DNA from: Tachypleus tridentatus
Lineage: Eukaryota > Arthropoda > Merostomata > Xiphosura > Limulidae
Length of the DNA stretch: 64,000 nt
Reading direction: 5' to 3'
NCBI RefSeq assembly: GCF_004210375.1
Contig: NW_027467782.1
Coordinates: 22,113,276-22,177,275, forward strand
A program made the translations under genes and the position numbers. Of the stretch, positions 37,360 through 48,245 are shown piece by piece. The stretch's first letter is position 1; each line of letters opens with the position of its first letter. The notes below the pieces were generated by a model that was not told the DNA's origin, did no database searches, and saw only the letters and a program-made list of their open reading frames with translations.

Positions 37360-37803
37360 CCTGGCTGTCAAATAACACACATCAACATATTATATGCTCA
37401 CCCGGCTGTCAAATAACACACATCAACATACTATATGCTCACCCGGCTGTCAAATAACACACATCAACATACTATATGCTCACCTGGCTATCAAATAACA
37501 CACATCAACGTATTATATGCTCACCTGGCTATCAAATAACACACGTCAGCATATTATATGCTCACCTGGCTATCAATTAACACACATCAACATATTATAT
37601 GTTCACCTGGCTATCAATTAACACACATCAACATATTATATGCTCACCTGGCTATCAAATAACACACATCAACATACTATATGTTTACCTGGCTATCAAA
37701 TAACACACATCAACATACTATATGCTCACCTGGCTATCAAATAACACACATCAACGCATTATATGCTCACCTGGCTATCAAATAACACACGTCAACATAT
37801 TAT
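37360..37803. repeat. Minisatellite, ~42 bp unit, about 10.5 copies
   Basis: Tandem copies of CTGGCTATCAAATAACACAC followed by ATCAACATATTATATGCTCA. Copies differ by single bases (CTGTC or CTATC, ACATCAACAT or ACGTCAGCAT, CCCGG or CCTGG). It directly adjoins the last recognised transporter exon. Confidence 0.95.
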
Positions 37804-37809
37804 CTGAAT

Positions 37810-37901
37810 TAACAGAATGAGGAAGAACACAATTGACCATAAAGGGGGAGGTGGCAACTGTAGAACAACTTCTGGATAAACAAGGAAAGCAAACCCTGGA
37901 C
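37810..37901 (-). CDS. SLC6 gene, TM8 exon, truncated or with unclear end
   Basis: Acceptor TTCTTCAG. It encodes [31 protein letters not shown]. Homology then breaks at the point where relatives have LGLDSQF, a few bases before the 42 bp minisatellite. No good donor is visible, so the low coordinate is approximate and the exon may have been cut by the repeat. Confidence 0.75.
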
Positions 37902-40604
37902 CTGAAGAAAATACACCATGTTAGATTATATTTGAACAAAGACCGTGTTTGTACTCTGTAAAAAACACAGCACGTCAGTGTCTGATAATACTTAGTTTAT
38001 ATTAAGATGTTGATACACTGTAACTTACCAATAAACGTTTCGTTTTAAATGTTTTAGAACCAAGATTCAAGAAAATATTAATAAAGTTTGTTCTGAAATA
38101 TTCTGGTATACGTTGATTTGGTAAGAAACAGAACTTTTAGTGTTTATATAAACAATTGAAGCACAAGAAGACTGAATTATCTCACCGGACTTCACAACGT
38201 CAGCAACTTCAGTCCCGTCGCCTTTCAAGTAGGTGATGTGACCGAGGACGGAAAATATCACAGTACCAGCAAATATGCTAGTAGCAGGGTTAACAATACA
38301 TAGAATATTTCCGTCTCTAGAAATAAAGATGTAGAAACAATAATGAATGTGTTCAAAGTGTACAATAATATCTATTGAAAGAATAACGAATACAGAGTAC
38401 AGAAAATTATTATATTGAACATTTTTGTGCGAATCATTGTTAAATAATCAAATAAAAAAATAAAAAAATTATTTTGTTTTTTTGTTACCGGAAGAAGTTG
38501 TGGCTAAACTTGTTGTAGCTTCCAAGAGTTACGACGGAACCGAAACCAATACCAAAGGTGAAAAACACTTGCGTTCCTGCTGTCACCCAGACCTAATAAC
38601 ATTAATAGAATAAATTAATATTGATTACAAAGAGTTAACTTCTTTAAATTTAACACTAATTTAGTTTCGTTACGTTTTGATTAAAGAATTATTAACTAGT
38701 ATTAAAGCTTGATAGCAAATAAACGAAAAAAAAAGTCTCTTGACAGTTACTGATTAACAATGACACTGTTTTCACTGAAGACGTAAACTATAGCTTCATT
38801 AGATGGGAAGTTTTATTTGTTGCCCAGCCTGGTTGTTAGTGTTTGTCTTCAGCGTCAGGGGCATTAAAATGTACGGTTAATCCCACTATTCGTTGGTAAA
38901 AGAATATGCCATTGGTTCTGTCCAACAACCTGTAACATCTAACATTAATATTTACTAGTGTTTATATCGTATATGAATGTAATAATAATAACACTAGTAT
39001 ATTGATATAATAACAATAACATTTAAATCTGAATATAATGACAATAACATGTATATATGAATGTAATAACAATAACATTTATATATATATTCGTTGGTAA
39101 AAGAATATGTGATGGGCTCTGTACAACGACTACCTTCTGTCTTTTCAACAGATTAAAATCACTTACCTGATATATATAAACAAAAGCAGTTGTTCACCTC
39201 ACGTGGAGAAAGGTCAGGAAAAACTGAAGATATGAGAAAAGTATTCAGGATTGGCTTTGCTTAGAAACCTAATTATTGTGTTCAAAGTTATCAAAACATT
39301 GCTGTAGTATAGTGTAATGCATAATTAGTAATTATGTAATAACCGGTTCTATCAAGTAGAAATGTTCATTATTATAGTATACTGTGCTATTAAATCGAAA
39401 TGTTGTGTATTTTGCTTCAGTACTGCACCCAAAGTAATAAAAAGGCTTTTTTTAAATAACAGAATCGAGGAAAAGTAGTAGTAGTATCATTTACTGACAA
39501 TTCTCGACACATCATTCTTGTTCTAAAAGTGGGATCTGACTGTCACTCTTATAACACACACACGGCACAAAAGCGTATAATGCGATTTATGATAACTTTG
39601 CGTGACTCAAAAGTCTCCGGTTTAACAGTTAGGCAAATTAACAACAAGGCCACTCTCGGCCATATGTAAAGTACTAAGGGCACATTAACCACAAAGCCAC
39701 TCTCGGCCATATGTAAAGTACTAAGGGCACATTAACCACAAGGCCACTCTCGGCCACATGTAAAATACTATCAAATTAAATTGTTCTTAATTTAATTCAG
39801 TGTCCCCCAGTGTCTGTATGGTTATAACAGTTAATCCTAAACAAATGAGTAATTAAAACAGTTGACTAGAATCAGAGAAATACATTTAACATAATTACCG
39901 CACGATTCCCTAGGCAGTTGTGTCGTCATTGAGAACACGAAGTAGAATAAAGTCCAAGCTATTGTCACCACGTGGTGGATATTATAGAGACAAACGATGG
40001 TCATTGAAGCAAAGCCAATTCCTACTGAAAGTATAGATTACATAATGTACGAACTTTTGACATATTTGAGACACAAGTATGAGTTATATATATCCGGAAA
40101 TGGTGAAAAATACTAAGGCACTAGAAGTAAACAACAATAGCTACCTTTAAAGATAGGAATCAAATTCCAGACCCCGATACCACCAACGCTGAGGTACTGA
40201 CCAATGGCCACTTCCAGGAAGAATAGAGGAACAGCACACAAGACTAAACAGATGAGATAGGGAAACAAAAATGCCCCTAAATAACAAACAACAACATGTA
40301 ATCCATCAGAACCATCGATTTAACATTTAGTAAGGTAAAGGTTTCATGTATATTATGTTGGATTAAACCACAAGACACACACCTCCACCATTTTCATAAC
40401 ACAAGTATGGAAATCGCCATACGTTGCCAAGACTGACAGCGTAGCTTATGCAGCTGAAAATAAAGCCCAGTTTTCCTACCCATTCCCCACGTTCTGGTTC
40501 GTTCTTTTTATCTGACTTTCTTACCTACTGGTCATCAGGTGTTGTGATATTTTCACCCCTTTTTCTACACTGACGATTTCTGATTTTTCATTTTTGGGAG
40601 CCAT
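37810..40604 (-). CDS. Partial SLC6 neurotransmitter transporter gene, GABA-transporter-like
   Basis: Exons on the minus strand spell the N-terminal two thirds of a sodium- and chloride-dependent neurotransmitter symporter, a 12-helix plasma-membrane protein of usually ~600 residues. TM1 has [20 protein letters not shown]2 [22 protein letters not shown]3 [19 protein letters not shown] ending [10 protein letters not shown]6 [20 protein letters not shown] and SYNKF, TM7 [19 protein letters not shown]8 [20 protein letters not shown]. All splice junctions among TM1-3 and among TM6-8 are GT-AG and keep frame. GQY.S.GG.GVW and FKGIG resemble GABA transporters most. The TM4-5 exons, between 38593 and 39898, and TM9-12 were not found. 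The residue equal to GAT1 Gly63 is Ser. Family assignment is firm; substrate is not. Confidence 0.88.
38186..38316 (-). CDS. SLC6 gene, TM7 exon
   Basis: Acceptor CTAG joins TTC CG|A GAC in frame. It encodes [40 protein letters not shown] and VVKSG, then donor GTGAGA. The Asn and the Ser of N-P-A-T-S are the family's ion-site residues. Confidence 0.88.
38489..38592 (-). CDS. SLC6 gene, TM6 exon
   Basis: Acceptor ATTAG, donor GTAACA. It encodes [35 protein letters not shown]. The unwound TM6 segment is FTFGIGFG, where GAT1 has FSYGLGLG, so the Ser of the chloride/sodium site is Thr here. Confidence 0.88.
38593..39898. other. Transporter intron region with repeat debris
   Basis: The exons for extracellular loop 2, TM4 and TM5 should be here but are not recognisable. 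Bases ~38861-38940 and ~39086-39140 are short remnants of the SINE-1 family (CACTATTCGTTGGTAAAAGA and TTCGTTGGTAAAAGAATATG). Bases ~38960-39080 are a degenerate AATAACAATAACAT-rich tandem repeat. Confidence 0.55.
39632..39772. repeat. Short tandem repeat, ~47 bp unit, about 2.8 copies
   Basis: The unit contains AAGGCCACTCTCGGCCATAT and GTAAAGTACTAAGGGCACAT. The first two copies are nearly identical, and the third ends after AAAATACTA. CTCTCGGCCATATG is locally GC-richer than its surroundings. Confidence 0.9.
39899..40021 (-). CDS. SLC6 gene, TM3 exon
   Basis: If the acceptor is TAG at 40024-40022, the join reads AAA G|GA ATT, giving IFKGIGFASM as in relatives; using the CAG three bases earlier would add one Val. 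The exon continues [20 protein letters not shown] and ends at LPRESCG before donor GTAATT. The Cys is the first of the extracellular-loop-2 disulphide pair. Confidence 0.85.
40145..40276 (-). CDS. SLC6 gene, TM2 exon
   Basis: Acceptor TTTAG and donor GTAGCT. It encodes [36 protein letters not shown] and NLIPIFK. The GQY..GG motif is in the usual position of the first intracellular loop. Confidence 0.88.
40383..40511 (-). CDS. SLC6 gene, TM1 exon
   Basis: It encodes [20 protein letters not shown] and [20 protein letters not shown], ending GGG at donor GTGTGTG. The Asn and Trp-Arg-Phe of GNVWRF are the conserved sodium-site and gating residues of the family. Phase 1 out joins the TM2 exon exactly (GGA G|GG GCA). 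Confidence 0.85.
40571..40604 (-). CDS. SLC6 gene, candidate first coding exon
   Basis: ATG at 40602-40604 opens [20 protein letters not shown], a plausible cytosolic N-terminus, but this frame reaches TAA before TM1 and is shifted relative to it. A 59 bp intron (donor GTGTAG at 40570, acceptor GTCAG ending 40512) would restore the frame with only 11 codons from this exon. The donor is poor. Alternatives are a real frameshift or a start further upstream. Confidence 0.35.
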
Positions 40605-41639
40605 TTCTTGAATAAAGTCACAAATTTTCTACATTTTAATAAAAATTGAAACTGTAAAAAAACAAGAACATAATAATGTATTGTATTTACTAAAAAAAAT
40701 ATTACATGAAGATAAACGTAATTATTATAAGAAATAATTATTTAATAGGTTTTATTTGTATTGTCGTTAGTACTTAAGAATGCTAACATAGTATTGGTGA
40801 TATTAAATATGTGTATATATATCATCAGAGAAATTACGTACAACTATACTGATGGAGGCGTTACTTAATATCATAAGAGGTATCTATGTTTTATCAGAAA
40901 TATTACTTATGCAGAATTATATATTATTATAAATATACGTAACTAATGCCAATAATAATGCAATAATTCACAGCCGTCGGCCAAGATACACCACTGATAA
41001 CATTGTGTAATATTTATCAAAACATAAAAATATCCAAAAATCACGAAAATGTGTGACGTAACTAAAACTAACATTTAGCCTAATAGATAACACTAAATTA
41101 ACACCCTCTGATATTTGCTACCCTACTCTGCATGGCAATTATAAGCGGTATACTTCCAAGATGTTTAACGTACGCTAATAGGTCGTACTGGCTTTGTCGC
41201 ACCAATTAGTATTGACACAGTCACTGTGGTCAGCCACAGCTGTATCTTACGTAAATGACATCTTCTGTCACTGCGTTTTTAAAATTGCAGTAATTATATA
41301 TTTGTAATTGATGAGATTCAAACACTTGTAAACTGAACACTATTTTTAATGATTCACTGAAGACTAGTTTATCTCTGGTAAATGCGTTACTGTTGTATAT
41401 ACCTCTATATCACCAGATATAGAGAAGTCGGTTTTTTAAATTGATAATGATCAAATTTTTATTTCCTTTCATAGTGAGGTGTCGAAGCAGAGGCATGGGT
41501 AGAAATAGGCACGTTCCCAGATTCTATTTGACCGTGCCCGTAATTCCTAGTTGGCGTCTTGAAAAATAAAAATTGAAAATCATGATCAACAAATTGAAAT
41601 GTCAAAAATTTCTGAAGATACATATGGGTCCGTTCTAGA
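40605..41639. other. AT-rich stretch upstream of the transporter, nothing firm
   Basis: This could hold the promoter and 5' untranslated exons of the transporter, but no core promoter element was identified with confidence. A 64-codon minus-strand frame at 41459-41653 has no recognised relatives. Confidence 0.4.
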
Positions 41640-41940
41640 AATCTTCTAGACACCTAGTGATACCTGTCCAGTCTATCCATTAGTTAGTCTGATTAGTTAA
41701 TATAAATGTCACAACCTAATTCATTATTGAGTCTGATCAGTTAATATAATAGTCCCATCCTATCTATTAGGGTCTGATTGATCAATATAATGACACAAAC
41801 CTATCCAATTGTGAGTCTGATCAGTTAACATAATAGTCCTGATCTATTACTGAGTAATTAGTTACCATAACAGTCCTGATGTATTGCTAAGTATTTCTAA
41901 TCAGTTAACATAATAGTTCTGATCTGTCCCTAAATCAGCG
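41640..41940. repeat. Degenerate tandem repeat, ~50 bp period, 5-6 copies
   Basis: Recurring GAGTCTGATCAGTTAATATA, ATAGTCC and CTATCTATTA blocks with many substitutions and length changes. This is an old, decayed minisatellite. Confidence 0.65.
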
Positions 41941-43860
41941 GGAGCTTCACGCAATTGTACAGATTGCGTAATGTTGTCAAATATGCATATCATTTAGTAG
42001 ATGGCGCGACCTGTAATACTAATCTTATTAGAATCGACGTGTTTTGTAACATCATGAAAATATGAAAGTTGTATGTTCATATTGTATGTTACGTCAGTTA
42101 AATGGCGCAAATAACCTGGTTATTTTATGATGAAACAGAAGTCTTATAAATGTATGGAAAATAAACAAGTACTTCGTAGGAAAGACCAAAGGTGGTGAGG
42201 TAAGAAAGAAACCTGCGAAGTACAAACTAACGATATCAAATCAGAGATCTAACTTGGAATGAATTCATAAAATACAAACGACTTTTGTATACTCTCGTGA
42301 TATTATACCTCAGTGTCATATTCTTGTAATTAAACATTAGTGAACAATATTTGTATGTGAAATGATTGGTAAAACCGCAAACGTATTTCTAATTTTGAAC
42401 AACTTTTTTATGCTGTGTTATGATTATGTTTAGAATTTTGAGAATAACTAGAGAGGTTGATACTTTATTTTAACAATAAAGGGGTGGTAGTTAGTGTTTA
42501 TAAGGGTGAATCCAATTCTTAATGTATTAGTTCAAGCGCCGATATTTGAAAGTGTAAGAGCTTTGTTTGTTTGTTTTGTTTTTGAATTTTGCACAAAGCT
42601 ATTAGAGGGCTATCTGTGCTAGCCGTCCCTAATTTAGCAGTGTAAGACTAGAGGGAAGGCAGCTAGTCATCACCACCCACCGCCAACTCTTGGGCTACTC
42701 TTTTACCAACAAATAGTGGGATTGACCGTCACATTATAACGCCCCACAGCTGAAATGGCGAGCATGTTTGGCGCGACCTTCAGATTACGAGTCGCACGCC
42801 TTAACACGCTTGGCCATGCCGGGCCGTATAAGAGCAATGCTAACTTCTAACATATCACTGGATACATGTGACTTACTTTTGATAACGGTAAAGGTAACTC
42901 ATAAATGAAAAGCTACGTTTAGGTTCGATAAAGATAAATCTGAATTTAAACGTAATGACGAGGCTAGCGAATTTTGTAGTTAATCTGATCCTTGATGAAG
43001 ACTTGGAGAAAACTGATATTTAGTGTTGATAGTGGTTAGATTGGTTTGTAACATACTAAGAGGTTGAGTTTGAAGGTTTATAAAGGAGGGAACTCATTTT
43101 TAATTTGTATAAGATGTCGTTTAACAATTTTACTAAGAGATAAGATGTTTCTTTAGGTGTTGATGGTACAACTAGAAGCTTTAGAAACTGAGACACTTAA
43201 AACAAAAACATACAGAATACTAGTAAAGAATTCAGGTTTCATAGTGAAGACGTAAGACATCCTTTTTACTGTTTTGAGCTACAGCACACGAACGATATTC
43301 ACGTCACAAAGGTTCTCATGCCACGTGTGGCATTGAACTTTTCTTTCACGTGGAAACTGACTCAGCTAGTTAACAATTTACTGTACACACATGTGAAATC
43401 AGACAGACCGACGGATAACGCTGAGGAAGGTCTAGGAAAGCGTTTTAAGCCAAATAGTTAACTTTATGCTCGAGGTAAACCGTCTGACGGTGGAAACAAT
43501 AAACAAAACAAACAAGTACACGAGAAGAGTTCAAGATAGAACTAAACATCGACCAACTGCTCGAAGCAACACAAATTGTTTGAACTCAACAATAATACTG
43601 TGAGCGAAACTGACAGCGAATCATTCAGGTATTTATTAGCGCCTTCTAGTGATAAAGTCCGATTTTCTGTAAATATTTATCTATGCACATTTCGAGAAGT
43701 TGCATTTATAATGGTTACTTTATATAACTGCTTTAAGGTATTCACGTACTTCAACAGAGTACAGTGCGATAATAATTATAAAAACTATGACAGTCCGTCT
43801 ATGTCAATAAAAGATTTTTTTTTTTACTTTGTTATAAATTGGTCTTTTACAATACAGGAG
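41941..43860. other. Non-coding stretch around SINE-1 copy
   Basis: Apart from the SINE at 42562-42825 I see no gene, RNA gene or further repeat here. The 101-codon frame starting at 43576 runs into the SINE-2 copy and is not credible. Confidence 0.45.
42562..42825 (-). mobile_element. tRNA-derived SINE, family SINE-1
   Basis: The head at the high-coordinate end reads GGCCATGCCGGGCC with GGCGTGCGACTCGTAATCTG on the minus strand, a tRNA-like start with an A-box (GGCCAAGCGTG). The B-box section is shortened. The body includes CTAGTCATCACCACCCACCG (plus strand) and ends in a TTTG-rich tail at the low end. Flanks GTGTAAGAGC (42552-42561) and GTATAAGAGC (42826-42835) form a target-site duplication with one mismatch. 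Confidence 0.9.
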
Positions 43861-43980
43861 TGTGTATGTGTTTTCCTATAGCAAAGCTACATCGTGCTAT
43901 CTGCTGTGTCCACCGAGTGGAATCGAACCTCTTATTTTAGCGTTGTAAGTCTAAAGACTTACTTCTGTCCCAGAGGGGGG
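43861..43980 (-). mobile_element. tRNA-derived SINE, family SINE-2, diverged copy
   Basis: It matches the reverse complement of the copy at 59232. Shared blocks are TAGCAAAGC, GCTATCTGCTG, AATCGAACC and TTTTAGCGTTGTAAGTCT. The boundaries are approximate, and no target-site duplication was found. Confidence 0.7.
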
Positions 43981-44092
43981 ATTATACATACATTATTCAG
44001 ATACAAATATAAGAGAGATACAAAATAAAAATGTTTATTTTATAGTAGAATAAACCATCCTCACACTTAGAGTTGAAAGTCAAGAATGGACA

Positions 44093-44430
44093 TCACTCTT
44101 ATTAATATTTAACAATTCATTGCGTAAACAGTGTACTGTATGTTAAGTAATTGTGTGCAACATACTGTAAGCCTTATTAGTATCAAATAATACATGATGT
44201 TAAAAGTGTATTATGCGTCAATTATTCTTGTCAAAGTATAAACATTATTCATATCTAATAATACACGGTGTTAACAATGTGCTGTGTTAAGTAATCTTGT
44301 AAAAAATACTATAACCTAGTAATATTTAATAATACATCGTGTTAACAGTGTGTTACATGTTCACTATTCTTGTGGAACATGCTATAAATCTTTTTAATAT
44401 ATAGAAATAGATGCTGCTAAAAATGTGCAA
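44093..44430. repeat. Degenerate tandem repeat, ~85-90 bp period, about 4 copies
   Basis: Repeated order: ATTAATATYTAATAATACAT, GTGTTAACAGTGTGCTGTAT, GTTAAGTAATCTTGTG, CATACTATAA. Copies are well diverged. Confidence 0.65.
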
Positions 44431-45325
44431 TCTAACCTATAAACAGAAATATTAATTAAGTTATAAAATACACGATTTAAATCTGTGATAGTTTATTAAT
44501 TTTAAGCAGTACTGTCAATGACGAAAGTATAAATTTGACTACAGAAGCTATGAACAAAACCAAACATGAAAGTCGTCAAGGGCAATATAAAGTACGCGTA
44601 AAAAGTTTAATCCAGTTTATTTTAGTAGAGTCAGACTGTATAGTTATTTCTGGTCAAATGCCAAGGACTGCTGGCCAAGATTAATCTATCGATTTTTCCC
44701 TTGGTACTCAATGTCTTAAGGCCATTAACTACAGAGTTTAATAGTTTCTTGTCTATGACAAAACTCGTTTAATTCGCATGATTTTCATTAGTAAGTGATT
44801 TTAAAGAGCTTTGGAAAAATGCTTTTTGATTAAAAATTATTAGAGAAAGATAGTTAGAAATATTATATCCTAACGATATTAAGTAAGGAATAATGTTATT
44901 AATATCATAATTATATATCGTTATCCTTGACCCTTCTCTTTCTGGGGCGAAGGTATTACAATCGTATCCGTGTGTGTGTATCTGTATTTCTTTAAAACTA
45001 ATAGAAAGATAAAACAAGCTGACAAATCAGTTTGGGACAGTCCCTCTTAAATTTGATCACATAAAAATCCAGATCAAGATTCTGGATAACTTCGAAGTTG
45101 TTGGGTTTTTTTTAATAATTGGAAGATAGGGTATTTTTTGCAACTTGGGGTTAATAACTTTGTGAAGTGTGATCGAATTTGTATCAAATTTCATCAGTAC
45201 ATTATGGCTGAGAATCATCATCACACTACAAGAAGTGATGAATGATTATGGATCTTAGAAGGATTTTCTGAGTTTTCAAAATCCCGGAAAGGGATGAGGG
45301 AGTGCAATTTCTTTAATTGCTATTC
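44431..45325. other. AT-rich stretch, nothing recognised
   Basis: No coding or structural feature is supported. The 82-codon minus-strand frame at 44769-45017 has no recognisable domain. Confidence 0.4.
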
Positions 45326-45336
45326 TTTTAATTTAG

Positions 45337-45453
45337 GCTCTACGCAAGTACAGCGGTATGTCTCCGAATTTACAACGCTAAAATCAGGGGTTCGATTGCC
45401 GTCGGTGGGCTCAGCAGATCGCCCGATGTGATTTTGCTATAAGAAAACACACA
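45337..45453 (+). mobile_element. tRNA-derived SINE, family SINE-2
   Basis: The tRNA-like head has AAGTACAGCGGTATGTCT (A-box), TTTACAACGC in the anticodon-loop position and GGGGTTCGATT (B-box), followed by GGTGGGCTCAGCAGATCGCC and an AAAACACAC tail. A perfect 11 bp target-site duplication TTTTAATTTAG flanks it (45326-45336 and 45454-45464). Confidence 0.9.
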
Positions 45454-45539
45454 TTTTAATTTAGTTTACAAAAATACATTCTAATGTACCTTTAAATGTC
45501 TATAAATGCATTAGTTCTAACTGTTGTCTTTCCCCAAGT

Positions 45540-45640
45540 GACTCTTCGGTATGTCTGGTAGATTATAACGTAGAAAACCGAGGTGCGATATCCGCTTGGC
45601 CACTGTGTAGTTTTGTATGCTTAATAGCAAATAAATATAA
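45540..45640 (+). mobile_element. Decayed tRNA-derived SINE, family SINE-3
   Basis: CGGTATGTCTGGTAGATTAT, AACGTAGAAAACCGAGGTGC, CACTGTGTAGTTTTGTATGC and TTAATAGCAAATAAATA are arranged like SINE-2 but with a different body (TTGTGTAGCTTTGTGCTTAA type). A tail fragment of the same family is at 63250-63302. Confidence 0.5.
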
Positions 45641-46097
45641 TTACTTGTAGATTTAGAATTTAGCTATCTGCAGGTCGTTACATGTATCTCACGTGCGTCA
45701 TGACACAGTTACCTAATTCCCTGCGATGTCTGTCCACATTTTTATTCTTTATCAAAGAGGTATTGCATCTGCTAAAGTAGACTTACGTCTGGGTATAAAC
45801 ATTCTATCGGGCGAACTTAGTAATATCCCTGTTGGAAACTTTCTCTGTAGAGACGCAATAAAGAGGAGTAAGCTATCTTACAGGGATTAAATCTTCAGAA
45901 CACAAGTACTTAAAAACCGGAAATTGGAATACGTGTGGAGCAACTTCTGAAATAATTTCTAAGAAAACCAATGTGATAAGTGGAATGGAAGAAAAACAAA
46001 TTTATTGTAGAATTAGAAGCACGTGATACTATTATACTTACAGCGATAATGATATGATCTGATATGCACGAGAACCTAGGCATCACACTCTATTGAT
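45641..46097. other. Spacer, nothing recognised
   Basis: No gene or repeat is supported. Confidence 0.4.
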
Positions 46098-46108
46098 ACT
46101 AAAGAACT

Positions 46109-46392
46109 GTTCATTTGTTTGTTTGTTTTGAATTTTGCGCAAAGCTACGCGAGGGCTATCTGTGCTAGCCGTTACTAATTTAGCAGTGTAAGGCTAGAGG
46201 GAAAGCAACTAGTCATCACCACCCACCGCCATCTCTTGGGCTACTCTTTTAACAATGAATAGTGGGATTGACGGTAACATTATAACGTATCCGCAGCTGA
46301 AAGGGCGAGCATGTTTGGTGTCGACCGGGATTTGAACTCGCGACCCTCAGATTACGAGTCGAGTGCCTTAACCATCTGGCTATGTCAGGCCG
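46109..46392 (-). mobile_element. tRNA-derived SINE, family SINE-1, full length with intact B-box
   Basis: On the minus strand the head reads GCCAGATGGTTAAGGC, GACTCGTAATCTGAGGG and GAGTTCAAATCCC, i.e. an A-box, an anticodon arm with CGT at the anticodon position (tRNA-Thr-like) and a good B-box. The body and the TTTG tail match the other SINE-1 copies. Flanks ACTAAAGAAC (46098-46107) and ACTAACGAAT (from 46393) suggest a diverged target-site duplication. Confidence 0.88.
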
Positions 46393-47056
46393 ACTAACGA
46401 ATCAGAAGAGGTGAAAAATGTATCAATAAAAAAAACACGTATTATCAAACAAATCAAAATAATTATTTTTTATTCGAGGATGGTCACGTAAAAAACAGTA
46501 TTTAAGAATATTTTGGTGTGTTTCGGACTATAAACAATTTAAAATTATAAGTCACAGTTTGAAATTGCATATTCTATGACAGTTTCCTTAGGATATCTAT
46601 TCCTTGCTCATAAGGCAAATAAATAAATAGGAAAACAAAACTCGGTCACTATGAAATAAACAACCATAAAGGGTGCTAATTATTAAATAGTTGTTCATGA
46701 TCTAATCTACGCTATAGATACCAGTGCGATCTAAAACATTTATATAAATCAATAAAAAGTAAGCATTTGAAAGAGCAAGCTGTGTAGACAGGGAAAATAA
46801 GGTATATCTTGTGGAAAGAATCACAATGTAACTCTAGCTATATCATCTCAGGTATAACACAAACTCTAGATATATGGTCTAACGTACAATTCCAACAAAA
46901 CAACAACAAAAAAAACAAGTACATTCTAAACTGTAACAAAGTAATGTTCCAAAACTTCCAAAAATCAAAACTGATACAAAATTTACGAATTGAAATAGAT
47001 CACAGTTACTATTTTTTACTTTATTTTTATTTCAGATTCAAAATAGTGTTGTGATC
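46393..47056. other. AT-rich spacer before the duplication
   Basis: Nothing recognised. The 81-codon frame at 46809-47054 lacks any domain and is interrupted by the duplication edge. Confidence 0.4.
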
Positions 47057-47422
47057 AGAAGATATTATTTAAGCGTTTTTATTTTTAAAAAAGCAGCCCC
47101 CTGGTTAAGTATTTAAAAATTATTACATCAAGAAACATTTTAAAATTAACTATGGTGCATGGATGTTTCAGTTATATTCTAATTTATCGATTTCAAGACA
47201 CTTAAAATATTCTAAGGTGGAATAATGGTTAGTAAACGTCTTGTTTTAAAGAGAAAAAAAGTTAAATTATTTAGTTCCAACGTTTTAATAATTAGATAAG
47301 AGAGAATCGTTTACTTATGATTTAAAATATAAAAACATGTTAAAACAAAATACTTAAAGTCACTCACCTGTTTAATGTTACTCTTCAAAAATAACTAAAT
47401 TCCGAAGTCGATGATAGTCGAT

Positions 47423-48245
47423 GGATACTGCTAATAATGAAACAAACTGGTATAAACACTCCTTGTTTTTATACTGCTAATAATGAAACAAACTGGTATA
47501 AACACTTCTTGTTTCCATACTGCTAATAATGAAACAAACTGGTATAAACACTTCTTGTTTCCATACTGCTAATAATGAAACAAACTGGTATAAACACTTA
47601 GTTCTTATACTGCTTATAATGAAACAAACTTGTATAAATACTTCTTAGTTCTTATACAGCTAATAATGATACAAACTGGTATAAACACTTCTTAGTTCTT
47701 ATACAGCTAATAATAAAACTGGTATAAACACTTCTCAGTTCTTATACAGCTAATAATGAAACAAACTTGTATAAACACTTAGTTCTTTACTGCTAATAAT
47801 GAAACAAACTTGTATAAATACTTCTTAGATCTTATACAGCTAATAATGATACAAACTGGTATAAACACTTCTCAGTTCTTATACAGCTAATAATGAAACA
47901 AACTTGTATAAATACTTAGTTCTTTACTGCTAATAATGAAACAAACTTGTATAAATACTTCTTAGTTCTTATACAGCTAATAATGATACAAACTGGTGTA
48001 AACACTTCTTAGTTCTTATACAGCTAATAATGAAACAAACTGGTGTAAACACTTCTTAGCTCTTATACAGCTAATAATAAAACAAACTGGTGTAAACACT
48101 TCTTAGTTCTTATACAGCTAATAATGTAACAAACTGGTATCAACACTCTTAGTTCTTATACAGCTAATAATGTAACAAACTGATATCAACACTCTTAGTT
48201 CTTATACAATTAATAATGGAACAAACTGGTATCAACATTTCTTAG
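47423..48245. repeat. Minisatellite, ~46-47 bp unit, about 18 copies
   Basis: The unit is TTCTTATACAGCTAATAATG followed by AAACAAACTGGTATAAACAC and TTCTTAG, with recurring variants (ACTGC or ACAGC, GGTATAAA or TTGTATAAA, GGTATCAAC). The copy in the second duplicate has more units. Confidence 0.95.

Noticed and set aside
39166..39228. Candidate TM4 exon of the transporter (TTAFVYIYQ before a GTAAGT donor)
   Set aside because: An in-frame stop and no convincing match to the family; kept out of the gene model.
46320..46392. Possible tRNA-Thr gene
   Set aside because: The tRNA-like sequence is the head of a SINE with body, tail and target-site duplication; the arms are mismatched.
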